Positions 1-9,804 of a stretch of 64,000 nt of DNA are shown here, piece by piece (the first letter of the stretch is position 1; the number at the start of each line of letters is the position of its first letter). Source of the stretch: Rhizobiaceae bacterium (lineage in GTDB: Bacteria; Pseudomonadota; Alphaproteobacteria; Rhizobiales; Rhizobiaceae); contig JABABQ010000042.1 of NCBI GenBank assembly GCA_014238155.1, positions 1 to 64,000 on the forward strand, in the 5' to 3' direction. The notes beneath the pieces are model-generated. The model did not search any database and was not told the DNA's origin. It was given only the letters and a program-made list of their open reading frames with translations. The translations under genes were made by a program, and so were the position numbers.

Positions 1-805
<805 letters not shown>

Positions 806-813
806 AAAATCCC

Positions 814-2118
814 CTATGCCGCCTGTAAACTGCTGACAGTCGACCCAATTAAACGCGCACCATCATGCCCGGTTATCTTCACCTTCACCAGACAGCCCGG
901 CTCAGCATCAGCTACTTTTACTGAGGTGAATTGCTCGGTGCGGCCCTGTCCATTGGTTTCCATCAAAACGGCGGCAGTCTTTCCGATTTGATCACTGAGA
1001 AAAGTTTGCAGCACAACATCCCCCTTGTCGCGCAATTGTCGAGCACGTTTCTTGATCAGTGCGCCATCGACTGGTGGCATTTTTGCTGCCGGCGTTCCTT
1101 GTCGGGCACTGTAAGGGAAAACATGCAAATAAGTGAGACCGGCCTCATCGATTATCGACAGAGAGTTTTCAAACATGGCGTCAGTTTCGGTGGGAAAGCC
1201 GGCAATGATATCGGCGCCAAAAACCACGTCTGGCCTGACGTTGCGAACATCGTTACAGAAGCGAATCGTATGATCCCTGAGATGGCGACGCTTCATCCGC
1301 TTCAGGATCATATCGTCGCCCGATTGCAGCGACAAATGCAAATGCGGCATCAGACGTCGGTCGCTGGCTATGGCGTCCATCAAAGGTTCGTCGACCTCGA
1401 TGGAATCAATCGACGACAACCGCAGGCGCTCCAAACCATTCACCCGGGATAGAATTGACTGGACCAGACGCCCCAACGACGGCCTGCCGGGAAGATCGCC
1501 GCCCCAGGACGTCAGATCAACACCCGTAAGAACAATTTCCCTATAACCGTTATCGACCAATTGGCGGATCTGATCGACCACCTCTCCGGCAGGAACGGAG
1601 CGGGAATTACCCCTGCCATAGGGAATGATGCAGAAAGTGCAGCGATGATCACAGCCATTTTGAACCTGCACAAATGCACGACTGCGCCCTTCAATGGCCT
1701 CAACCATGTGAGAAGCCGTTTCGCGCACCTCCATAATGTCATTGACCCGAACTTTTTCGAACTGGTTGACCCCAAAATCCGGCAACAGTCGATAAGAATG
1801 GGCCTGTAGTTTTTCCTCATTCCCGAGCACCAGATCAACTTCCGACATGTCAGCAAAAGTTTCGGGCTCGGTTTGTGCAGCACAACCGGAAACAATGATG
1901 CGGGCATCGGGCTGTTCACGCCGGGCTTTACGAATAGCGTGTTTGGCTTCCCGCACGGCATTGGCTGTTACCGCACATGTGTTGATCACCACGGCTCCAT
2001 CTTTCAATCCACCGAGACCGGCGGTTTCGGCTTCTCGACGCATCACCTCGGACTCATAGGTATTCAGCCGACAGCCAAAAGTTATCACTTCCAGACCGGA
2101 TGAAACCCGTTCGCTCAC
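814..2118 (-). CDS. mtaB: tRNA (N6-threonylcarbamoyladenosine37-C2)-methylthiotransferase MtaB
   Basis: A radical-SAM enzyme that adds a methylthio group to t6A37 of tRNAs reading ANN codons. Family signs are an N-terminal methylthiotransferase domain ([22 protein letters not shown] and SGCAAQ, supplying the cluster cysteines). They are followed by the radical-SAM CxxxCxxC motif in CDHRCTFC and a C-terminal TRAM-like end. I chose the GTG at 2118-2116: it overlaps the dapF stop as GTGA and has GGGAG 8 nt upstream. A longer TTG start at 2133 is possible but would overlap dapF more. It is translationally coupled to dapF and followed at 8 nt by ftsY. Confidence 0.92.
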   Translation of the reverse strand: MSERVSSGLEVITFGCRLNTYESEVMRREAETAGLGGLKDGAVVINTCAVTANAVREAKHAIRKARREQPDARIIVSGCAAQTEPETFADMSEVDLVLGNEEKLQAHSYRLLPDFGVNQFEKVRVNDIMEVRETASHMVEAIEGRSRAFVQVQNGCDHRCTFCIIPYGRGNSRSVPAGEVVDQIRQLVDNGYREIVLTGVDLTSWGGDLPGRPSLGRLVQSILSRVNGLERLRLSSIDSIEVDEPLMDAIASDRRLMPHLHLSLQSGDDMILKRMKRRHLRDHTIRFCNDVRNVRPDVVFGADIIAGFPTETDAMFENSLSIIDEAGLTYLHVFPYSARQGTPAAKMPPVDGALIKKRARQLRDKGDVVLQTFLSDQIGKTAAVLMETNGQGRTEQFTSVKVADAEPGCLVKVKITGHDGARLIGSTVSSLQAA

Positions 2119-2984
2119 GACAAACGCTCCCAAGCGCCCGTCAGAGGATCCATCAGTCCATCAAATTCATGTTCGGCTGCACCACTCATGATGATAAAAT
2201 CATCGTCCCGCCAATCAATGTCCAACATTCCACCGGGCAGGTTGATGCGAACTTGTCTCCCCGTCTTACCAAGCCGGATCGCGCAAACAGCCACCGCGCA
2301 AGCTGCCGATCCACATGCCAGCGTCAAACCAGCACCGCGCTCCCAGGTACGTATCGTCATTTCGTTGTCGCCTACTTGTTGAGCGATTGAAATATTGACC
2401 CGCTCCGGAAACAACGGATGGTGTTCCAGCATCGGCCCAAACTTGTCCAATGCATAGGAATTTACGTCCTTACTGGCCCAAAAAACAGCATGAGGATTAC
2501 CAATATTGGCGACCGAAGGCGTGTGCAGGATCGGATCACCCAGCGGACCTATTTCAAGCTCAATTCCACGCGTGTCGGCAAATTCTTCTGACAGTGGAAT
2601 TTGGTCCCAGGCAAAGCGTGGGCGACCCATATTGACGCTGATATGGCCGTTGTCCATCAATTGGGCCGTCAGGGGTTGATCTTCGACCTCAAAGGAGAAG
2701 TCACTGGTTCCCGTTTGCGCATTCAACCATTGCACCACACAACGTGTGCCATTGCCGCAGGCACCCGACATTGAACCGTCAGAATTGAAGATCTCGATTC
2801 TGGCATCTTTGCCTACAGGGCCCGGGGAATGAACTGCCATCAATTGGTCAAAATGGGTTTCGCGATCAGTCGCCAAGGCAATAGCAGCCTGCGGCGTAAT
2901 GTGATCGGCGCGCGCGCGCATATCGGCAACCATGATCTTGTTACCGATCCCATTCATCTTTGCAAAGGCGACACGCTGGTTCAT
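2115..2984 (-). CDS. dapF: Diaminopimelate epimerase
   Basis: Converts LL- to meso-diaminopimelate, the penultimate step to lysine and the source of the peptidoglycan cross-linking residue. At 289 residues it has normal length. The two catalytic cysteines sit in GACGNGTRC (about residue 76) and LACGSAACA (about residue 224), the two halves of the cofactor-independent racemase site. The N-terminus FAKMNGIGN is typical. It is the first recognised gene of the dapF-mtaB-ftsY operon, with its TGA overlapping the GTG of mtaB. Confidence 0.96.
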   Translation of the reverse strand: MNQRVAFAKMNGIGNKIMVADMRARADHITPQAAIALATDRETHFDQLMAVHSPGPVGKDARIEIFNSDGSMSGACGNGTRCVVQWLNAQTGTSDFSFEVEDQPLTAQLMDNGHISVNMGRPRFAWDQIPLSEEFADTRGIELEIGPLGDPILHTPSVANIGNPHAVFWASKDVNSYALDKFGPMLEHHPLFPERVNISIAQQVGDNEMTIRTWERGAGLTLACGSAACAVAVCAIRLGKTGRQVRINLPGGMLDIDWRDDDFIIMSGAAEHEFDGLMDPLTGAWERLS

Positions 2985-3009
2985 GGGCGCCTATATGGCG
3001 CGTGTTTGG

Positions 3010-3642
3010 TCACTCGGCAAGCGGAACGTGTTGACCGGCATCCTTGCGTATCGTGCCGTCAAGTCGCGGGTCTGGATATTCCTCGTCTTCTTCGTGGTAG
3101 ATTTCAAACCCGCGCTTTCGATAATTCTCCAAAGCCATGGGATGGTCCAGAGTGCAGGTATCAAGAACCAACGGCACTTTTCGTTGGCCAGCATAAAGGA
3201 TGGCCTTGGTCAGCATGTAACTACCCAACCCCTGACCGATATTGCCAGGGAGCAGGGCAAAATACTTGATTTCGGTTTCGCTCGAATCGCTGAAATTCAC
3301 GTCGAAAAATCCTGCCGGTGTACCCGACTGGTAGAGCACCATCACATGCACATCGTCATCACCGATCAACCCGGCCAGCTTCTCATCACTCATTCGGCGC
3401 CGGTCGCCCCAGACGAACTCCTCTCCGGCTGTATGATACAAGAATCTGTAAAATGCGACTGAAGGGCAACTTGCCCGCATTATCGTCAATCCCTCAACCG
3501 GAGGGTTGCGATCTGCAACATCCCAGGGTTTTGCCAGCCGCAAATACCAGCGATGCACCGCCAGATGACCCGCTGGCACACCATCGTACCCCTGTCGCCA
3601 TTGCTGCCGCTGCGACTCCTGCTCGTAAACTGACACACTCAT
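3010..3642 (-). CDS. GNAT family N-acetyltransferase
   Basis: A 210-residue protein whose second half has the GNAT fold signature. The acetyl-CoA-binding motif A is seen around GNIGQGLGSYMLTKA, after a beta-strand with EIKYFALLP, and the C-terminal ENYRKRGFEIY element is typical of motif B. The N-terminal 90 residues include an RLAKPWD segment often found in small alphaproteobacterial GNATs. The substrate cannot be told from sequence. It lies between the dapF operon (26 nt away) and the metallo-hydrolase gene (10 nt), all on the minus strand, so it may share a transcript with the hydrolase. Confidence 0.85.
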   Translation of the reverse strand: MSVSVYEQESQRQQWRQGYDGVPAGHLAVHRWYLRLAKPWDVADRNPPVEGLTIMRASCPSVAFYRFLYHTAGEEFVWGDRRRMSDEKLAGLIGDDDVHVMVLYQSGTPAGFFDVNFSDSSETEIKYFALLPGNIGQGLGSYMLTKAILYAGQRKVPLVLDTCTLDHPMALENYRKRGFEIYHEEDEEYPDPRLDGTIRKDAGQHVPLAE

Positions 3643-3651
3643 TCAATTTGC

Positions 3652-4743
3652 CTATGCATTTTCTGGACGGTGGCGCGGAACATCCCAAACCTGACCCGGT
3701 CGCAAAGCCCTAAACAAATCTTCACTGACCCCATGTTTTAGCCGGGCATCATCCAGTGCCTCCAACTGATCTTCAATACTCTCATTGGTCAGCTGAAACG
3801 TGCCCCAGTGGTGTCCCAGAGTAAATTGGGCACCGCAAAGTAAATGTCCCTGTACGGCTTCATCAGGATTTTGATGTTGGCCACGCATAAAATCCCGCGG
3901 CTCAAAGGCACCAAACGGCAGAATTGCCAGACGAAATTCACCGTATTTATCCCGGGCTGTTAAGTAGTTTGACCCACCATGAAAACCGGTATCGCCGATG
4001 TGGTAAATATTGCCGGCGGCCGATTGAACCACGAATGCCGCCCACAACGCATTGCGCCGATCCCCGAAACCGCGAGCGGACCAATGGTGCATGGGTTCCA
4101 GCGTTACTTTTGTTTTCGAAGAAAGCTCAATTGTATCGCCCCAGTCACCAACCACCACTTTCAGCCGCGAATCGTGATTCTTCAATATCCGGTCATTGCC
4201 CAAAGGTGTCACGATCAACGGATTATGAGCCACATTCAGCTTCGACAGCGTTGGTAGATCGAGGTGGTCATAATGATTGTGAGACAGCAACACCACGTCG
4301 ATCGGTGGCAGGTTATCAAAATTTATCCCCGGGTCATTGACCCGTTTGGGTCCGGCAAAGCTCACAGGCGAGGCGCGCTGCGACCAAACAGGATCAGTCA
4401 ATATGTTGAGACCACCTGTCTGAATCAATATGGTTGCATGGCCAACAAAGCTAACTCTGAGGTCATCCGAATTAACGGATTTCGGCGGCGTGTCTTCATG
4501 GGGAGAGGCGTAACTAGCGGGCCATTTTTTTCGGCCACCGCCTGTCTGCCACTTGATCAGCTCAATAAAACCTTTTGGTGGTGTGCCATTTGGGTTGTAG
4601 AAATTTAGTCCATCAAAATGGTCGCTGACGGGACCATCATAGTAAGAATTGCGCGACCGTGCCAAAGTAATTGCTCCAGCGCCGGTTGCAGACCCACCAG
4701 CGAGTAGCAACCCAAACGCTTTTAGAAATTGTCTTCTTTTCAT
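3652..4743 (-). CDS. Tat-exported metallo-beta-lactamase-fold hydrolase (NAPE-PLD/UlaG-like)
   Basis: A 363-residue MBL-fold protein. It starts MKRRQFLKAFG, a twin-arginine-type signal with a following hydrophobic stretch and an AGAIT cleavage area, so it is probably exported folded. Metal-binding motif HNHYDHLD (about residue 155) is the HxHxDH signature. Later metal ligands are seen in DTGFHGG and LGHHWGTF. The arrangement, with VGHATILIQ before it and LEPMHHWSARG between, matches the family of N-acyl-phosphatidylethanolamine phospholipase D-like hydrolases. The substrate is unknown, probably a lipid or phosphodiester. An upstream start 36 nt earlier would bury the Tat motif and is less likely. 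Confidence 0.85.
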   Translation of the reverse strand: MKRRQFLKAFGLLLAGGSATGAGAITLARSRNSYYDGPVSDHFDGLNFYNPNGTPPKGFIELIKWQTGGGRKKWPASYASPHEDTPPKSVNSDDLRVSFVGHATILIQTGGLNILTDPVWSQRASPVSFAGPKRVNDPGINFDNLPPIDVVLLSHNHYDHLDLPTLSKLNVAHNPLIVTPLGNDRILKNHDSRLKVVVGDWGDTIELSSKTKVTLEPMHHWSARGFGDRRNALWAAFVVQSAAGNIYHIGDTGFHGGSNYLTARDKYGEFRLAILPFGAFEPRDFMRGQHQNPDEAVQGHLLCGAQFTLGHHWGTFQLTNESIEDQLEALDDARLKHGVSEDLFRALRPGQVWDVPRHRPENA

Positions 4744-5356
4744 GCCCCAACACCTGTGGTTGAAGCTGCCGCAAGTCAAGCCTCTGAGTCGGTCAGGCCC
4801 TAGTAGGGATAGAGGTCCATCGCTGACGAGACATAAATGGGGCCATCGCTTCGGCTGCTTAGTTCGCGGGTTTGTTGTCCAGAATGTTGATGATTCTCAC
4901 TCCCCGGCTTATTATCCCGCAATCGATCTGTTTCGTGATGACAATGTTGTTCTGTGTTGGTTTTCTTGTTCCACATTTTTTTGATTATCCCGACCGATTT
5001 GTTGCAGGTAAATTGTTTTATGCGCGCCAGCCTGGCGAACCGAACAAATGGTGTTCGCACAAGGCGTAATTGTGACCCTGTGATTAATTATCGTTCACAT
5101 TGTCGTGGCCCCATTCAAACTGGCTTTCAGCCGCCAAAACACTTGACTCTTTGGCCCTATCGCGTCATATCGCGGCCAACAGACAAGACCATTAGTTCTT
5201 GAGCAGCCGACCGGTCCCTCTCTACGGAGCCACCGGAGGTCACCATCCGCCAGCGAGTTTCGCCCGCGGATGCGTTTTGCGTTTGCTCGATAGCTGGTGG
5301 ATTTGCCGCCCACAAAACCCTACCTTTTGCCAACAGCAATTGGGAATTGAGACACC
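4744..5356. other. Intergenic region between the hydrolase gene and ffh
   Basis: About 610 bp without a convincing gene on either strand; the short open frames have no recognisable product. It separates the leftward hydrolase gene from the rightward ffh operon and must hold both promoters. The only clear signal is a sigma70-like promoter at 5143-5171. No tRNA, 4.5S RNA or riboswitch was recognised. Confidence 0.6.
5143..5171 (+). promoter_or_regulatory. Candidate promoter of the ffh operon
   Basis: TTGACT (5143-5148), a 17-nt spacer, then CATATC (5166-5171). The -35 box is close to consensus and the -10 box is fair. It would give a 5' leader of about 180 nt before ffh. Confidence 0.4.
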
Positions 5357-6895
5357 ATGTTTGAATCTCTGTCGGACCGACTTAGCGGAATATTTGACGG
5401 CCTCACCCGCCGTGGTGCGCTATCGGAAAAAGACGTCTCAACAGCGCTCAGAGAAATCAGAAGGGCGCTGATTGAAGCAGATGTTGCCCTTGAAGTGGTG
5501 CGCGAATTCACTGAAGCGGTGCGCGAAAAAGCTGTTGGTGCTTCGGTTGTCAAATCGGTCACGCCCGGACAAATGGTCGTCAAGATCGTTCATGATGAAC
5601 TGGTGGCCATGCTGGGCGAGGAAGATGTCCAGATAGACCTGAATGCACCGGCGCCCGTAGCGATCATGATGGTCGGTCTTCAAGGTTCGGGTAAAACGAC
5701 GACGACAGGCAAAATTGCCCTGCGTATGCGTGAACGGGATCGTAAAAAAGTTCTGATGGCGTCGCTCGACACCAGACGACCAGCCGCTCAGGAACAACTA
5801 CGTCAACTGGGCGAGCAGACCGAAGTCGAGACGCTGCCCATCGTTGAAGGTCAGGACCCCATCCAGATTGCCAACCGCGCCATGCAAGCCGCCAAGCTCG
5901 GCGGTTATGATGTCGTGATTCTCGACACCGCAGGTCGAACTTCCATTGATGAACCTCTGATGGTGGAAATGGCCGATATTAAGGCCGCCGCCAATCCCCA
6001 CGAGATTCTCCTGGTCGCTGACGCGCTGACCGGTCAGGACGCGGTCAATCTTGCTCAGAATTTTGACAGCCGCGTTGGTGTCACTGGCATTGTTCTTACC
6101 CGCATCGACGGCGATGGCCGCGGCGGTGCAGCTCTTTCCATGCGCGCTGTCACCGGCAAACCGATCAAATTGCTCGGTGTTGGCGAAAAAATGGATGCGC
6201 TGGAAGACTTCTATCCCAATCGTATTGCCGACCGTATTTTGGGCATGGGAGACATTGTCTCTCTGGTTGAAAAAGCCTCCCAGACCATCGATGCCGAGCA
6301 GGCCGAGGCGATGGCCAGGAAAATGCAGAAGGGTCTGTTCGATATGGATGACCTCTCGCAGCAACTTGGTCAAATGTCGAAAATGGGCGGCATGGGATCA
6401 ATCATGAAAATGATGCCGGGCATTGGCAAAATGGCCAAGCAGATCGAAGCTGCCGGCATTGATGACAATATCTTCAAAAAGCAGCAGGCGATCATCTCTT
6501 CCATGACGCGCAAGGAGCGCAAAACGCCAAAACTGCTGAATGCCAGCCGCAAGAAACGCGTCGCTGCCGGCTCCGGTACATCGGTACAGGAAATCAACCA
6601 GCTGCTGAAAATGCATCGCCAAATGGCCGATATGATGAAATCCATGGCGGGCAAAAAGGGCAAGGGCATGATGAGCAAAATGGCAGCAGCCATGGGCCTG
6701 CCTGGCGGCGGCGGCGGCGGCGGCATGGGCGGAATGCCCGGCATGCCTGGTGGCGGCATGGGCGGAATGGATCCGCAACAGCTTGAACAAATGGCCCGTC
6801 AGATGGGCGCTGGTGGACCACCAAAATTGCCCGGTCTCGGTGGCCCCAAACTTCCCGGCCTTGGTGGCGGTACTTCGCTTGGAAAGAAAAAATGA
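5357..6895 (+). CDS. ffh: Signal recognition particle protein Ffh
   Basis: The SRP54 GTPase that binds signal sequences and 4.5S RNA and docks on FtsY. At 512 residues it is slightly long. Order: N helical bundle; G domain with the P-loop GLQGSGKTTTTGK (about 107), DTAGR (about 190) and TRIDGDGRGGAA (about 248); then the Met-rich M domain with GMGSIMKMMPG. The C-terminus is a Gly/Met/Pro-rich tail (runs of GGMPGMPGG type), common in Hyphomicrobiales. It heads an operon whose next gene overlaps by ATGA. Its partner ftsY is also in the window at the left edge. Confidence 0.97.
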   Translation: MFESLSDRLSGIFDGLTRRGALSEKDVSTALREIRRALIEADVALEVVREFTEAVREKAVGASVVKSVTPGQMVVKIVHDELVAMLGEEDVQIDLNAPAPVAIMMVGLQGSGKTTTTGKIALRMRERDRKKVLMASLDTRRPAAQEQLRQLGEQTEVETLPIVEGQDPIQIANRAMQAAKLGGYDVVILDTAGRTSIDEPLMVEMADIKAAANPHEILLVADALTGQDAVNLAQNFDSRVGVTGIVLTRIDGDGRGGAALSMRAVTGKPIKLLGVGEKMDALEDFYPNRIADRILGMGDIVSLVEKASQTIDAEQAEAMARKMQKGLFDMDDLSQQLGQMSKMGGMGSIMKMMPGIGKMAKQIEAAGIDDNIFKKQQAIISSMTRKERKTPKLLNASRKKRVAAGSGTSVQEINQLLKMHRQMADMMKSMAGKKGKGMMSKMAAAMGLPGGGGGGGMGGMPGMPGGGMGGMDPQQLEQMARQMGAGGPPKLPGLGGPKLPGLGGGTSLGKKK

Positions 6896-7185
6896 CCACA
6901 GATAAATCGCCCCACGAGCAATTGCTGTCTATTCGGGCATCAATCGATAATTTTGACGCCGCTCTGATCCATATTCTTGCTGAACGCTTTCGCAAGACCA
7001 AGGAAGTGGGTGCCCTGAAAGCAAAACACGATCTGCCACCATCAGATCCGGCACGTGAAGGAGAGCAGATTGATCGCCTGCGTCGACTCGCAGAACGCTC
7101 TGATCTTGACCCCGATTTCGCTGAAAAGTTCCTCGAGTTTGTCATTCGCGAAGTCATTCAGCATCACCACCATGCGCGCGGTTGA
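6892..7185 (+). CDS. Chorismate mutase (AroQ type)
   Basis: Converts chorismate to prephenate for phenylalanine and tyrosine synthesis. A 97-residue all-helical protein of the short AroQ class. Recognisable residues are the N-terminal SIRASIDNFDAAL helix (Arg contacts substrate), ERFRKTKEVGALKA with the conserved Arg-Lys, and REGEQIDRL toward the third helix. The ATG overlaps the ffh stop as ATGA, so it is translationally coupled. The ffh-chorismate mutase-rpsP arrangement is known from Hyphomicrobiales. It ends in a His-rich tail of no obvious role. Confidence 0.88.
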   Translation: MTTDKSPHEQLLSIRASIDNFDAALIHILAERFRKTKEVGALKAKHDLPPSDPAREGEQIDRLRRLAERSDLDPDFAEKFLEFVIREVIQHHHHARG

Positions 7186-7186
7186 T

Positions 7187-7696
7187 ATGACCCCGGTTTT
7201 GCACACATCACGGTTGGTTTTGCGCGGCTGGCAGCTTGATGATTTCCCGTATTTTGCGGGATTTTGGGCCGATCCTGCCCGCACAAGATTCTTTCTGTCC
7301 GGAGTTCAAACAGAAGCCCAATCCTGGGTAGCCTTTGCAGCGATGGCGGGGGAATGGATCCTGCGTGAATACGGCATGTTTGCCATTCAGCTCAAGGATG
7401 CAGATCACGCGGTAGGTCATGCCGGCATCTGGTTTCCTCCCGATCTTGAGGAACCAGAGATGGCATGGAGCCTGTATCCAGGCAATGAAGGTCATGGTTA
7501 TGCAACCGAAGCTGCCAAGAAAATATTGTCATGGGCAGAAACTGATATCGGCCTGCCGCCGCTGATGAGTTTTGTTCATCCTGACAATCAAGCCTCAATT
7601 GCCGTGGCCCGACGTTTGGGCGCGACATTGGAAAGAGAAACAACATTGCGTGACGATCCCCGATTGGTGTTTCGCCACACATCCACCCTTAATTAA
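7187..7696 (+). CDS. GNAT family N-acetyltransferase (RimJ/RimL-like)
   Basis: About 169 residues. The start of the fold is HTSRLVLRGWQLDD, the standard opening of RimJ/RimL-type acetyltransferases. The acetyl-CoA motif is around YPGNEGHGYATEAAKK, and the end is SFVHPDNQASIAVARRLGA, also typical. The substrate is unknown; the family acetylates ribosomal protein N-termini or small molecules. I put the start at the ATG 1 nt after the chorismate mutase stop. A start 15 nt earlier (7172) overlapping that gene is equally possible. It sits between the ffh and rpsP genes, as in relatives. Confidence 0.85.
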   Translation: MTPVLHTSRLVLRGWQLDDFPYFAGFWADPARTRFFLSGVQTEAQSWVAFAAMAGEWILREYGMFAIQLKDADHAVGHAGIWFPPDLEEPEMAWSLYPGNEGHGYATEAAKKILSWAETDIGLPPLMSFVHPDNQASIAVARRLGATLERETTLRDDPRLVFRHTSTLN

Positions 7697-7723
7697 TCAA
7701 CATCCCATCAAGGAACTAAATCA

Positions 7724-8158
7724 ATGGCTACCAAAATCAGACTCGCCCGTGGCGGATCAAAAAAACGCCCCTATTATCGCATCGTTGCCGCCGATACGCG
7801 TGCGCCACGCGATGGTCGTTTCATCGAAAAACTGGGCACATACAACCCACTGCTGGCAAAAGATTCCGCAGAGCGCATCACAATGAACAAGGATCGCGTC
7901 CAGTATTGGCTCGACCAGGGCGCCCAGCCAACAGATCGTGTTTTACGCTTCCTTGATGCCGAAGGCATGATGAAACGTGAAGCCCGCAACAATCCAAACA
8001 AAGCCAAACCAGGTCGCAAGGCCCAGGAGCGTTTGGACGAAAAAGCTCAGAAAGAAGAAGACGCCAAACAAGCTACAGCTGATGCTGAAGAGGCCGCTAA
8101 AGCCGCTGCAGAGGCACCTGCTGAAGAGGCCCCGGCCGAAGAAGCTGCAGCAGAATAA
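7724..8158 (+). CDS. rpsP: 30S ribosomal protein S16
   Basis: A small-subunit ribosomal protein needed for 30S assembly. Residues 1-80 are the conserved S16 core ([40 protein letters not shown]). The remaining 60 residues are a low-complexity Ala/Glu/Lys tail with repeated APAEEA-like units, an extension common in alphaproteobacteria. There is an AAGGA ribosome site 10 nt upstream. It is followed by an intrinsic-terminator-like hairpin and then rimM. Confidence 0.97.
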   Translation: MATKIRLARGGSKKRPYYRIVAADTRAPRDGRFIEKLGTYNPLLAKDSAERITMNKDRVQYWLDQGAQPTDRVLRFLDAEGMMKREARNNPNKAKPGRKAQERLDEKAQKEEDAKQATADAEEAAKAAAEAPAEEAPAEEAAAE

Positions 8159-8195
8159 TCTGGCTCGACTTCTGGGGTTCAACCCCATTATATCA

Positions 8196-8228
8196 GGCGG
8201 TAGACCTAAACGGCCTGCCGCCTTTTTT
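8196..8228 (+). terminator. Terminator/attenuator-like hairpin between rpsP and rimM
   Basis: Arms GGCGGTAGACC (8196-8206) and GGCCTGCCGCC (8212-8222) pair over 11 positions with one G-U and one mismatch, around a 5-nt loop. Six T follow directly. Just upstream, at 8173-8187, is a perfect 7-bp palindrome TGGGGTT-C-AACCCCA. The hairpin would lower rimM expression relative to rpsP, which fits the need for far more S16 than RimM. Confidence 0.6.
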
Positions 8229-8241
8229 ACGGAACCAACCG

Positions 8242-8763
8242 ATGCAACTCGACAATCCAGTTTTGATGGCCCGAATTGGCGGACCCCATGGAATTAAGGG
8301 TGAAGTGCGGGTTAAATCTTTTGGCAATGATCCTCTGACTCTGGGCGACTATGGCAGCCTGTATTCCGGGGATGGCCGCAAGTTCAAAATCGTCCGAATG
8401 CGTGCTTCAAAATCAGTGCTTGTTGTGAAGTTCAAAGGCATCAATTTTCGAGACGAAGCCGAACCTCTCAATGGCACCGATCTATATGTCGACCGTTCAA
8501 TGCTGCCGGACGATATCGACGATGACGAATTCTACGTAACCGATCTGATCGGCTGTCATGTTGTTGATCCACAAGGAGCGGCTTTTGGCACAGTGCTCGA
8601 CGTGGTGAATTTCGGTGCGGGCGATCTGGTCGAAATAATGCCTGCTGGTTCCGGCCAGTCCATTCTGATCGAATTTACCCGAACCAACGTCCCGGCCATC
8701 GATCTTGATGCAAAATCAATCGTGGTTGAATTGCCCAACGAGGTCAGCGAACGCGATCAATAA
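8242..8763 (+). CDS. rimM: Ribosome maturation factor RimM
   Basis: Assists late 30S maturation (head domain, S19 binding). At 173 residues it is normal for the family. The N-terminal RimM domain opens with ARIGGPHGIKGEVRVKSF. The linker is followed by a PRC-barrel domain with DEFYVTDLIGCHVVD and FGAGDLVEI. It lies 83 nt after rpsP beyond a terminator-like hairpin. In most relatives trmD and rplS follow; here thpR does. Confidence 0.95.
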   Translation: MQLDNPVLMARIGGPHGIKGEVRVKSFGNDPLTLGDYGSLYSGDGRKFKIVRMRASKSVLVVKFKGINFRDEAEPLNGTDLYVDRSMLPDDIDDDEFYVTDLIGCHVVDPQGAAFGTVLDVVNFGAGDLVEIMPAGSGQSILIEFTRTNVPAIDLDAKSIVVELPNEVSERDQ

Positions 8764-8780
8764 CTGAGGGGCGCCAACAT

Positions 8781-9320
8781 ATGCCAAGATTGTTCACTGG
8801 ATTGGAAGTTCCCTCATCGGTGCGACTGATGCTCACCCTGAAGCAGTCGGGGCTGGCAGATGTTCGGTGGGTCGATCCATCAGACTTTCATATCACCTTG
8901 AGATTCATCGGTGATGTTGATCACCAACAAGCAAACGACATTTACGACATCCTGTCCCGACGCAAGTGGCACCAGCCAAATATCAAGGTGGGGGAGATGA
9001 AATGTTTTGGCGGTTCCAGACCCAGCGCCCTTTATGCCGAGGTTAAACCAGACGACTGCTTGTTCCATTTGTCAGCCACACAGGATCGGTTGATGCAACA
9101 GTTGGGATTGGCACCCGATTCCAGACGGTTTACACCCCATATCACACTCGGGCGGTGCAAAAATGTTTCAGCCGATTCGGTGGCCCGATATTTATCCCAA
9201 AACGGTGCTGCACAACCTGACCTTGACTATCGACCAGCCAGATTTGCGCTCTATTCAGCCCGAAATTCCCGGGGTGGAGGCCCCTACAGAATTGAACAGA
9301 CATGGCCTTTGGTCAGTTAG
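8781..9320 (+). CDS. thpR: RNA 2',3'-cyclic phosphodiesterase (2H phosphoesterase, ThpR)
   Basis: A 179-residue protein with the two His-x-Thr-x motifs that define the 2H phosphoesterase superfamily: DFHITLRFIG (about residue 34) and TPHITLGRC (about residue 117). The N-terminus RLFTGLEVP is typical of the LigT/ThpR branch, which opens 2',3'-cyclic phosphates on RNA. It starts 17 nt after rimM with a GAGGGG ribosome site, so it is probably co-transcribed with it and sits where trmD is normally found. Confidence 0.9.
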   Translation: MPRLFTGLEVPSSVRLMLTLKQSGLADVRWVDPSDFHITLRFIGDVDHQQANDIYDILSRRKWHQPNIKVGEMKCFGGSRPSALYAEVKPDDCLFHLSATQDRLMQQLGLAPDSRRFTPHITLGRCKNVSADSVARYLSQNGAAQPDLDYRPARFALYSARNSRGGGPYRIEQTWPLVS

Positions 9321-9418
9321 CGAGCTGATCTCTATGTGCGACATTTCAACTGCCTCGCCGCTTGTTATCATCCCCCACAATGGTGCAGGCTGAATTGTCT
9401 CCAACCAACAGGCAGCTC

Positions 9419-9706
9419 ATGACAGATCAACTCAGCAGCACACAAATCACCAGCGCACTTGTCCGATTGTCAAATTGGAGCCTGACACAAGATGGCTTGG
9501 CAATTACCCGAACATTCGTCTTCAGCAATTTTGTTGATGCCTTTGGTTTCATGACACGGGTTGCCTTGGTCGCTGAGAAAATGAATCATCACCCGGAATG
9601 GTCCAATGTCTACAAAACAGTCGATGTAAGATTGACCACCCACAGCGCTAATGGCCTGACGGAACTGGACGTCAAACTTGCCGAGAAGATGGACATGCTG
9701 GCCTGA
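9419..9706 (+). CDS. 4a-hydroxytetrahydrobiopterin dehydratase (pterin-4a-carbinolamine dehydratase)
   Basis: Dehydrates 4a-hydroxy-tetrahydropterin produced by aromatic amino-acid hydroxylases. The 95-residue PCD/DCoH fold shows the active-site [18 protein letters not shown] motif with the conserved His-His-Pro and a later TTHS. I chose the ATG at 9419 with an AGG-rich ribosome site. Upstream starts at 9362 or 9380 add residues not seen in the family. No phenylalanine hydroxylase gene is nearby, so its partner lies elsewhere. Confidence 0.9.
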   Translation: MTDQLSSTQITSALVRLSNWSLTQDGLAITRTFVFSNFVDAFGFMTRVALVAEKMNHHPEWSNVYKTVDVRLTTHSANGLTELDVKLAEKMDMLA

Positions 9707-9804
9707 AGATCTGATGGGCTGGACAAGCAAGTGGTGATAACCTAGAGCCGTTCACGATTGCTGGTGTCGTTTTATTTCCATTCATTGAGCGGGCTTTTTA
9801 AAAT

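Noticed and set aside
931-1452. 173-codon plus-strand frame inside mtaB
   Set aside because: It lies opposite a clear MtaB coding sequence and resembles no family.
8173-8187. GGGGTTCAACCCC, which recalls a tRNA T-arm
   Set aside because: The palindrome has only a 1-nt centre rather than a 7-nt loop, and no acceptor, D or anticodon arm fits around it.
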